A DNA stretch of 64,000 nucleotides from Bacteroidia bacterium (GTDB lineage Bacteria; Bacteroidota; Bacteroidia; Bacteroidales; CAJPTX01), in NCBI GenBank assembly GCA_905373475.1, contig CAJPTC010000012.1:3939-67938 (forward strand), written 5' to 3'. Position numbers and translations under genes: made by a program. The notes beneath the pieces were generated by a model, which was given only the letters and a program-made list of their open reading frames with translations, was not told the DNA's origin and made no database searches. How positions within the stretch are numbered: the first letter of the stretch is position 1; each line of letters opens with the position of its first letter. This document shows, one piece after another, positions 34,300 through 41,701 of the stretch.

Positions 34300-35154
34300 T
34301 TAGCTCAACGCCTCTTCTGCCCAGTTTCGGAGCATTGCTATCTCCTCTGCCCATCTTTCGGGCTCTGGCGTCTCAAGGATGAGAGGGATATTATCCGTAC
34401 GTCGATCCTGCGCTATGGCACGGAACGTATCCAAACCTATTGTTCCCTTACCCAACGGAGCATGTCTGTCTTTCTTACTACCTGCGCCATGCATAGCATC
34501 ATTTAAGTGCATCCCGCGCAAATATTGCAGCCCTATTACCCCATCAAATTCTGCCATCATAGCCTCGTAACCCTCTGTGGTTGAAAGGTCGTAACCTGCA
34601 ACGTGCGCATGGCAGGTATCTATACAAACCCCAATGCGACTTTTATCCTCCACTTGATCTATAATCTCTGCGAGTTGCTCAAACCTATAGCCTAAGTTTG
34701 TACCCTGCCCTGCCGTATTTTCTAGCACTGCGCATACGTTGGAGGTCTCTTCTAGAGCACGATTGATACCTTCTGCAATATAGCTCAAGCATTGCTCTGG
34801 CGTGATGAGTTTCAGGTGACTCCCTGGGTGAAAATTCAAGCGGTCAATGCCCAACTGTTGGCAACGGCTCATCTCATCAATAAAAGCGTTGACAGACTGC
34901 AAACGTTTTTCGGGCTCAGGGTTGCCCATGTTCGTGAGGTAGCTATTGTGAGGAAGTATCTGTCCGTTATGGAAATTGTCAACACGGCAGTTCTGCTTAA
35001 ATGCCGCAATCTCGGCTTCCGCAAGCGGTGCAGCGTGCCACTGTCGTTGGTTCTTGGTAAATAATGCAAAAGCGGTAGCGCCTATAGCAGCAGCGTTGGT
35101 TGGAGCATTTGCTACACCACCTGCCGCGCTTACATGTGCACCAATATATTTCAT
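34300..35154 (-). CDS. nfo: Deoxyribonuclease IV (apurinic/apyrimidinic endonuclease)
   Basis: Endonuclease IV cuts DNA at abasic sites during base excision repair. The 284-residue TIM-barrel enzyme has YIGAHVSAAGGVANA, FTKNQRQW, RLNFHPGSHL, AVLENTAGQGTNLGY, IDTCHAHVAGYD, GMHLNDA, KDRHAPLGKGTIG and LETPEPE, which supply the zinc ligands. The start at 35154 is the family's usual MKYIGAH; the 22-codon extension before it is not conserved in character. Confidence 0.95.
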   Translation of the reverse strand: MKYIGAHVSAAGGVANAPTNAAAIGATAFALFTKNQRQWHAAPLAEAEIAAFKQNCRVDNFHNGQILPHNSYLTNMGNPEPEKRLQSVNAFIDEMSRCQQLGIDRLNFHPGSHLKLITPEQCLSYIAEGINRALEETSNVCAVLENTAGQGTNLGYRFEQLAEIIDQVEDKSRIGVCIDTCHAHVAGYDLSTTEGYEAMMAEFDGVIGLQYLRGMHLNDAMHGAGSKKDRHAPLGKGTIGLDTFRAIAQDRRTDNIPLILETPEPERWAEEIAMLRNWAEEALS

Positions 35155-35400
35155 TCTTGTACAAATTTGTTCCGATCTACGAAAGTAACGTTTTACCACG
35201 TTCGCATGTTTGCAACCCATTCCCTTTTGAGCATCAATATTTAGGAACTACTTTGCTTGCAAGCACTCGCTTTGCGATAAATGGAGTACGCCGTAAGTTT
35301 CTCTCACAAATGAAAATACGCCTGTAATCCATTCATCTGCATGAGTCATATCGTCCTGTGACAATAACCACACCCCGCCTAACGTTGATCCGTTAATGCG

Positions 35401-35408
35401 TACATTTG
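35401..35408 (+). promoter_or_regulatory. -7 promoter element very close to the sprE/porW start
   Basis: TACATTTG fits TAnnTTTG and ends only 7 bases before the ATG at 35416. Transcription would start within a few bases of the ATG, so the mRNA may be leaderless, or the second in-frame ATG (35422) is used. Confidence 0.55.
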
Positions 35409-35415
35409 TTACGCA

Positions 35416-38103
35416 ATGAGTATGAGAGCGTGGAATTTAAGAACTGCTGATAAGCGTATAGCGTTGGGGGCTACTGCCTTACTGCTGCTGTTAGTACTGG
35501 GGTGTGGCACAAAGAAGAATACGGCATACCGCCGTTTCTATCACCGTTTTACCTCCTATTTCAACTATTATTTCAACGCGGCTGAGGCGTACAACGCAGG
35601 GGTCAAACAGGCCAACAAATCTATGCAGTATGACTATACGCGCATTCTCCCCTTTTGTATTGCAGGTTTGCCCGATGCTGCGCTCAATACTGGAGGCGAG
35701 ATGGATCGTGCACAGACAAAGTGCGCCATGCTCATCAAGTCACACTCGCTTACAGTGAAACCCGAGCGAGGAAAAGAGGCGCTCACTCCCAAAGAAAAAG
35801 CATTTTATGCACAGAATGAGTTCAACATCTATGCACGGAAAGCGTGGCTACTGATCGGTAAGGCACGCATCTGGAGTGGCGATCTCCCGCAGGCATCGCA
35901 GGCCATTGATTTTGCCATGATGCAGTTCGCAGGACTTCCCGAAGGTTGGGAGGGCGAGCTCTGGAAAGCCCGCATTGAGATGTTAAGCGGTTTCACTCTT
36001 GAAGCCAAAGAGCGCTTTGCAACTCTCGCCGTAGCACCCTATCGTCCTAAAGGTAAGGAATATACTTTCTTGCTCGAATCTATGTGGGCAGATTTGCTGG
36101 TAAGCGAACAAAAGTTCGATGAGGCCTACCAGCATGGCAAGTTGGCTCTCAATAGTGCACCTTCTCGCCTCGACAGAGCACGCTGCCGTCTGGCTTTGGC
36201 ACAGCTCGCCGAAGAAACCAAGAACTACAACGAAGCCTTCCTACTCTACAAAAAAGTGGCAAGTAGTGCCCCAAACTATGAAATGAGTTTCAACGCTTTA
36301 GTGCGCAGCGCTTCCTTGGCAGCACGCGTACAGGGCAAGGGTATGGAACGCAGTCTGCGTAACCTCGCGAAGGATGAAAAGAATGCAGACTATCTCGATC
36401 AGATTTATTACGCCCTCGGAGAAATGGCTTTTGCGAAAGGCGACACGCTTGCTGGGCTCGATCTTTTTAAGGAGTCAGCTCAAAAAAGCCTCTCCAACAA
36501 CAAACAGAAAGGAGCATCGCACCTCCGTGTAGCAGAATACTATTTTGCCAAGAGCGACTACATGCGCGCCGCATCGGCGTATGATAGTGCGCTAAGCGCA
36601 TTGCCTGAGAGTTACCCGCACTACGCCGAAATTGCTAAACGCGGCTCTGTATTGGGACATCTGGCAGAAGCGCAAAGCATTGTTTTACGCGAGGATAGTT
36701 TGCAACGTATTGCCCGCATGTCTGATGCCAAACGAGTGGAATTTATACAGGCCATCATCGCAAAACTGCGAGAAGAAGAACGCTTGGCGAAACTGGAGGA
36801 AGAGAAGGAGCAGATGGATCGCAACTTCGCATTGCAAAACGAATATCGTCAGGGCTCGCTTCAGAATACCTCCAATAAGAGCGAGGGAGGATGGTACTTC
36901 TACAATACCTCGGCGCTTGGTTTTGGTCGCTCCGATTTTAAGGTAAAATGGGGAACACGAAAACTAGAGGACAATTGGCGGCGAAAAAATAAACAAGTTA
37001 CTACCAATACTGGCAGCGAAGGAGGCGACAAACAGGATAGCACCAAGAAGGGCTCTGATAAGTATTCGGTGCAATACTACTTGGCAGATTTGCCGCTAAC
37101 CGATTCGGCTATGCTACATTCTAATGCCGAGATCCGTCGTGCAATGTTCGAAATGGCAGAGTCCTACCGCAACGACTTTAACGATCCGCCGCGTGCCATC
37201 GAAACGTATGGCGAGGTATTGAAACGATTCCCCAGCGACGAGGCAGCACCTGAGGCATGCTTTATGGCTTATATGACGGCAGATCGTGCGGGGCTCACAA
37301 CGCAACGCCAACAGTATCGCGACAGGTTGCTGAGCTCGTATAGCACAAGTTCATTTGCTCGTATTCTCTCTGACCCCCAGTACATGGAGAAGGTACAGAA
37401 CGAGAAAGAGAAGAACGAAAAACTGGCCGACGACATCCTAGCACAAATGCGCAGTGCAAACCGCACCGAGGCGTATCGCCTTGCGACGAATGCAGCCCAA
37501 GAGGCTACTGCCGACGAGTACAAGGTTCGTTTTGCCCTCCTAGCAGCACTTAATGCTGGGCAAGATGCTGGCGATACCGTGCAGGTGGCTGCCCTTAAGT
37601 CCTTCGCACAAACCTATAGAGACTACCCTGAAAGCAAGTATGCCGACGAGGTGCTGAAAGCCATTGCAAAGCGCGATTTGGTGGGCGACGAGGTAGCACC
37701 ACTCATCATAGGCAATCAGGAGGTTGTATCGGTACAAACCGATAAAGAATTTGTTTATAGCGAGGGCAAACACGACGTCCTGCTTGTCTTCAATCCGAAA
37801 GAGAATATGCGCGAGCTGAAGTTCCTTGCTATTAGCTTTGGGGTAGACTACGACGTCAATCTCAATCTCGAAGTAGAGGAACTCAATCTGAATGAGAGTG
37901 CTACGATACTCATCATCAGCTCTTTTGACGATTATGACAGTGCCGTTGTCTTCCGCGATGCCATGGATGAGGCAGAACCTTTTGGCGAGGTAACTCCTTT
38001 CTTTATCATAATCACCCCCGAGAATCTCGAACTTCTCAAGGAACAAAAGGCTTTCTTGCCGTACATCGATTTCTTTAAGAAGAACTACAATCAGAAGAAA
38101 TAG
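35416..38103 (+). CDS. sprE: TPR lipoprotein of the SprE/PorW type (T9SS component)
   Basis: An 895-residue lipoprotein (lipobox LLLVLGC at about residue 31) that continues KKNTAYRRFYHRFTSYFNYYFNAAEAYNAG, the opening typical of SprE and PorW, which tether the T9SS motor to its outer parts. The body is made of repeated tetratricopeptide-like helices. A charged coiled-coil stretch EEERLAKLEEEKEQMDRN is near residues 455-475, and the C-terminal 120 residues are a beta-alpha region (KHDVLLVFNPKENMRELK) near an end KKNYNQKK. It precedes porX by 57 bases. SprE versus PorW naming is a matter of clade. Confidence 0.85.
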   Translation: MSMRAWNLRTADKRIALGATALLLLLVLGCGTKKNTAYRRFYHRFTSYFNYYFNAAEAYNAGVKQANKSMQYDYTRILPFCIAGLPDAALNTGGEMDRAQTKCAMLIKSHSLTVKPERGKEALTPKEKAFYAQNEFNIYARKAWLLIGKARIWSGDLPQASQAIDFAMMQFAGLPEGWEGELWKARIEMLSGFTLEAKERFATLAVAPYRPKGKEYTFLLESMWADLLVSEQKFDEAYQHGKLALNSAPSRLDRARCRLALAQLAEETKNYNEAFLLYKKVASSAPNYEMSFNALVRSASLAARVQGKGMERSLRNLAKDEKNADYLDQIYYALGEMAFAKGDTLAGLDLFKESAQKSLSNNKQKGASHLRVAEYYFAKSDYMRAASAYDSALSALPESYPHYAEIAKRGSVLGHLAEAQSIVLREDSLQRIARMSDAKRVEFIQAIIAKLREEERLAKLEEEKEQMDRNFALQNEYRQGSLQNTSNKSEGGWYFYNTSALGFGRSDFKVKWGTRKLEDNWRRKNKQVTTNTGSEGGDKQDSTKKGSDKYSVQYYLADLPLTDSAMLHSNAEIRRAMFEMAESYRNDFNDPPRAIETYGEVLKRFPSDEAAPEACFMAYMTADRAGLTTQRQQYRDRLLSSYSTSSFARILSDPQYMEKVQNEKEKNEKLADDILAQMRSANRTEAYRLATNAAQEATADEYKVRFALLAALNAGQDAGDTVQVAALKSFAQTYRDYPESKYADEVLKAIAKRDLVGDEVAPLIIGNQEVVSVQTDKEFVYSEGKHDVLLVFNPKENMRELKFLAISFGVDYDVNLNLEVEELNLNESATILIISSFDDYDSAVVFRDAMDEAEPFGEVTPFFIIITPENLELLKEQKAFLPYIDFFKKNYNQKK

Positions 38104-38160
38104 GTGCTTGCTCTGTTTCGCCTGCGCCCTCTTTTGGTTTCTAACACCATAATTGCATAG

Positions 38161-39714
38161 ATGGCTTCTGCAAAAATTCTGTGGGTAGACGACGAAATTG
38201 AGCTCCTGCGCCCCCATGTCCTATTTCTCGAAAAGAAGGGTTACCAAGTAACCACGGCTACCAATGCCGACGACGCCCTCGACGAAGTGGAGCGTGAGCC
38301 GTTTGATATAGTCTTCCTAGACGAAAATATGCCCGGGCTTACAGGACTTGAGGCGCTTTCTCATTTCAAACGCTTAGCCCCTACAGTACCCATCGTAATG
38401 GTTACTAAAAGCGAGGAGGAAGACATCATGGATAGGGCAGTAGGCGCTAAAATCGCAGATTACCTTATAAAGCCCGTCAACCCGAATCAAATTCTCATCT
38501 CCATCAAGAAGCACGTGCACGAACGTGAGCTTGTCTCTGTGGGCACTACCTCTGCCTACCAGATGAACTATTTACAAATAGGCGATCGTATCAACAGTGC
38601 TGCTACGTGGGAGGACTGGCAAGCTATACATCTCCAGTTAAGCGAATGGCGTTTGAGTCTTCTCTCCGCCAACGCGCCCGAGATGCTCGAACTACACTCC
38701 CAATTACAGCAACAAGCCAACGTGGCATTTAGCAAATACATACGCCGAAACTATGCTTCGTGGTTTAAGGATTTGGGGAGCGGACCTGTTACTTCGCCAC
38801 GCGTTCTACGCGAATACCTATTGCCCTATCTTGATGCAGGCGAACGCGTCCTTCTCTTGGTGATAGACAACCTGCGCTTTGACCAATGGCGCATGCTCCG
38901 TGAGTTACTTTCTGCTACGTGGCGCGTTGAGCAAGAACGTACCTATTACTCCATTCTGCCTACGGTAACTCACTACGCACGCAATGCACTTTTTGCAGGT
39001 CTGATGCCTCTTGAAATCTCCCAAATACTACCCGATCTCTGGGTCGGCGAACAGGATGAGGAGGGGAAAAATATATACGAGGCGGAGCTACTGAAACGCA
39101 ATCTTCAGCGTATGGGGCGCAACTATACCATGCAGTACTACAAGGGGGCGACTCTTGATGGAACTCCCCTTAAAGAGGGCGATTTTCAGCAACTCCTTGA
39201 AACGGATCTTACGGTTGTTGTCTACAACTTTATCGATATGCTCTCGCATGCGCGCCACGATATGCAGATTATGAAACAACTTGCCAACGACGCTCATGCC
39301 TATTTATCGCTCACACAGAGCTGGTTTAAGCATTCCGACCTCTTTGTATTCCTCGAGAAATTGCGCAACTATCCAGTCCGCTTGCTTATTACGACCGATC
39401 ATGGCTCTATACAGGTCAAAAAAGCCATTAAAGTTGTAGGCGACCGCGAGACTTCTACGAACATGCGCTACAAATTGGGGAAAAGCCTTTCCTACAACGA
39501 CCGCGAAGTCTTCGCATGCATCAATCCTGCCGAGGTACATCTCCCGCAATCGAGCATGAGTGCTCGCTACATTTTTGCAACAGCAAACGACTACCTTATC
39601 TACCCCAACAACTTTAACAACTACGCCCGCATGTTTAAGGACTCTTTCCAACACGGGGGCGTGTCGCTCGAAGAAATGATTATCCCCTTTGTATCTTTGC
39701 GTGCGCAAAAGTAA
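38161..39714 (+). CDS. porX: PorX response regulator with PglZ domain
   Basis: PorX controls expression and function of the type IX secretion system. The 517-residue protein has a CheY-like receiver (acidic pair Asp10/Asp11, phospho-acceptor Asp54 in FLDENMPG, Lys104 in YLIKPVNP), a helical linker, and a PglZ domain of the alkaline phosphatase superfamily with LVIDNLRFDQWR, the threonine in PTVTHYARNALFAGLMP and ITTDHGS for metal binding. PorX from P. gingivalis has been reported to have a phosphodiesterase PglZ domain. Its start follows sprE, and tsaE begins 18 bases after its stop. Confidence 0.94.
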   Translation: MASAKILWVDDEIELLRPHVLFLEKKGYQVTTATNADDALDEVEREPFDIVFLDENMPGLTGLEALSHFKRLAPTVPIVMVTKSEEEDIMDRAVGAKIADYLIKPVNPNQILISIKKHVHERELVSVGTTSAYQMNYLQIGDRINSAATWEDWQAIHLQLSEWRLSLLSANAPEMLELHSQLQQQANVAFSKYIRRNYASWFKDLGSGPVTSPRVLREYLLPYLDAGERVLLLVIDNLRFDQWRMLRELLSATWRVEQERTYYSILPTVTHYARNALFAGLMPLEISQILPDLWVGEQDEEGKNIYEAELLKRNLQRMGRNYTMQYYKGATLDGTPLKEGDFQQLLETDLTVVVYNFIDMLSHARHDMQIMKQLANDAHAYLSLTQSWFKHSDLFVFLEKLRNYPVRLLITTDHGSIQVKKAIKVVGDRETSTNMRYKLGKSLSYNDREVFACINPAEVHLPQSSMSARYIFATANDYLIYPNNFNNYARMFKDSFQHGGVSLEEMIIPFVSLRAQK

Positions 39715-39732
39715 AAGAGGGTTAGGGGTGTC

Positions 39733-40179
39733 ATGGAAAATGCGGAAGAGGTAGTACTAATTCGCTCCGAAGCAGAAGCGGATCTCGAATTAGCCGTAAA
39801 GGAGTTTTTACAAAAGGTCTCGCGCCTTAATTGTATCTGTTTTTGGGGCGGACTCGGAGCAGGAAAAACAACGTTTATCCGCGCCTTGTGTAAATACTTA
39901 GGCGTTGTAGATGTAGTAACTAGCCCTACCTTTTCGCTCATCAACGAGTACCACTGTACGGACGGAGCTCTTATCTACCATTTCGATTTTTATCGTCTCA
40001 ATTCCTTGCGCGAAGCCGAAGACATCGGTGTAGAAGACTATTTTGCGAATAGCGAAGGAATTTGCCTTATTGAGTGGCCTGCCATCGTGGAACCGTTGCT
40101 CCCAGCCAATCTACTAGATGTTGCTATTGTAGTACAACCCGATGGGAAGCGCCTCCTCAAGATCGGTGCAAAAGAATAA
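39733..40179 (+). CDS. tsaE: tRNA threonylcarbamoyladenosine biosynthesis ATPase TsaE
   Basis: TsaE is the ATPase of the TsaBDE complex that makes t6A at position 37 of ANN-reading tRNAs. The 148-residue protein has the P-loop GGLGAGKTT at residues 39-47, SPTFSLINEY, and the switch-like HFDFYRLNSLREAEDIGVEDYF and CLIEWP. It starts 18 bases after porX and ends 4 bases before the next gene, so the three are co-transcribed. Confidence 0.95.
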   Translation: MENAEEVVLIRSEAEADLELAVKEFLQKVSRLNCICFWGGLGAGKTTFIRALCKYLGVVDVVTSPTFSLINEYHCTDGALIYHFDFYRLNSLREAEDIGVEDYFANSEGICLIEWPAIVEPLLPANLLDVAIVVQPDGKRLLKIGAKE

Positions 40180-40183
40180 GAAC

Positions 40184-41458
40184 ATGCAGTCTGCAAAAAG
40201 AATTCTAGTCGTTCTGTGTCGCATCTTGTTAGGTGTCGTTTTTACTTTTTCTGGCTTTGTAAAAAGTGTAGACCCGCAAGGGTTTGCCTACAAGATACAA
40301 GACTATTTTACCGCCTTCGGTCTAGCCTCACTACACCCCACGGCATACGTATTAGCCGTCTTGTTGGTATCGCTAGAGTTCTATGTAGGCCTGCTCCTAC
40401 TCTTTGGCGAGCTGCAAAAGTTTGCTACCGTAATGGTTACTCTTTTTATGATCGTCTTTACGCCGCTTACGCTCTATCTTGCTATAGCTAACCCCGTCTC
40501 TGATTGTGGCTGTTTTGGCGATGCCATAAAACTAACCAACTGGCAAACCTTCTGGAAAAATGTTCCCTTACTTCTGGCGAGCATCTTTCTCCTTCTTGAG
40601 CTTCGTTCAACTACCTCAACCAACAAGCCAGCGTGTTTTAAGTGTAAAATAATGCGCAATGCACTTCCTGTCCTGTTAGCCCTCTTTGCGTTTTTCCCCG
40701 CTTTTTGGGCAACGGTAGATTTACCTATGATAGATTTTCGTCCCTATCGCATCGGAGCTAACCTACTTAAAGGGATGGCGATCCCCGAAGGAGCTCCACA
40801 GGACGAGTTCCGAACAGAATTTGTATACGAGAAAGACGGTGTCGAGAAAAAATTCTCCGAATTCGATTATCCGTGGGATGATTCTACATGGCACTACGTA
40901 TCAAGTGAGAATATTCTTGTGCAGAAAGGTTATGAACCTCCCATACACGACTTTGCATTGGAAACCATGACGGGCGAGAACAAAATCCAAGATCTCCTCG
41001 CCAGCGACTCCGTTCTACGTCTCCTCGTTGTGACGCCTTTTCTCGAGACGCTTACTGACGACGATATTTCGCAACTCAATGCACTACAGTCGCAGTGCGA
41101 GGCGAGTAGGATGCAACTCTTTCATGGTACAGCAGCCTCGCAAGATCTACAAGAAGATCTCTACAAGCGAGGATTGAAAACTGCACTTTATACAACCAAC
41201 GAACGAACTCTAAAAACCATAGTACGTGCGGCAACAGGCGTGGTGCTTATCCGCAATGCGGTTGTATTGAACAAGTGGCGCTTGCATGCAACGCCTACCG
41301 CCAATTATTTCAACGAAGCACTTGCCTCGCAACCCGATACTGCTCTCATGGGGAACGGAGGGACTTATATCGTAGGCTGTATGGCAATTGTTTTGTTACT
41401 CATAGCCATTGCTAAGATCCTAACCCTGCATCGCAAGGATACGGCATCTGCAAGTTAG
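40184..41458 (+). CDS. DoxX/MauE-like membrane protein with periplasmic thioredoxin-like domain
   Basis: A 424-residue membrane protein with four helices in the first 165 residues (ILVVLCRILLGVVFTFSGFVK and others) and the SDCGCFGDAIKLTNWQTFWKN motif that is shared by DoxX/MauE-like proteins. After a helix near residue 165-185 comes a soluble part (about 210-385) with IHDFALETMTGENKIQDLL and a thioredoxin-like pattern but no CxxC, then a final helix (IVGCMAIVLLLIAIAKIL). It resembles the BT_3928-type family of Bacteroidetes. The function is unknown; a redox or quinol role is inferred. Confidence 0.8.
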   Translation: MQSAKRILVVLCRILLGVVFTFSGFVKSVDPQGFAYKIQDYFTAFGLASLHPTAYVLAVLLVSLEFYVGLLLLFGELQKFATVMVTLFMIVFTPLTLYLAIANPVSDCGCFGDAIKLTNWQTFWKNVPLLLASIFLLLELRSTTSTNKPACFKCKIMRNALPVLLALFAFFPAFWATVDLPMIDFRPYRIGANLLKGMAIPEGAPQDEFRTEFVYEKDGVEKKFSEFDYPWDDSTWHYVSSENILVQKGYEPPIHDFALETMTGENKIQDLLASDSVLRLLVVTPFLETLTDDDISQLNALQSQCEASRMQLFHGTAASQDLQEDLYKRGLKTALYTTNERTLKTIVRAATGVVLIRNAVVLNKWRLHATPTANYFNEALASQPDTALMGNGGTYIVGCMAIVLLLIAIAKILTLHRKDTASAS

Positions 41459-41625
41459 CCCCCAATACGAGTTATCTGGGGTCGTGCCGAGTGGAATGCT
41501 GGATAATTTGCTGTACTTCTTATTCTATCTGGCGTATCTCTAGAGCTTCTTTTGTTTGTATTTCATCTCTCATATCCAGTTCCTAGAGAATTATTACGTG
41601 GCATCTGTGGCACGAACAGCAACGA

Positions 41626-41641
41626 TTCCTAGCTAGGAATT
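41626..41641. promoter_or_regulatory. Perfect 16-bp palindrome at the -33 region of polA
   Basis: ATTCCTAGCTAGGAAT, two 8-base arms, is centred 20 bases before the -7 element. Its position over the -33 region suggests an operator. Confidence 0.45.
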
Positions 41642-41653
41642 ATCCTTTTATCG

Positions 41654-41661
41654 TACTTTTG
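41654..41661 (+). promoter_or_regulatory. -7 promoter element for polA
   Basis: TACTTTTG fits TAnnTTTG, 48 bases before the ATG. Confidence 0.65.
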
Positions 41662-41701
41662 GGAACGAGGGTAGAAACCTTCGCACTAGTACTTACACGC
41701 C

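Noticed and set aside
38161..39714. PglZ domain as a sign of a BREX or Pgl phage-defence system
   Set aside because: The receiver domain and overall layout are those of PorX, and no BrxC, PglX or BrxL-like gene is next to it.
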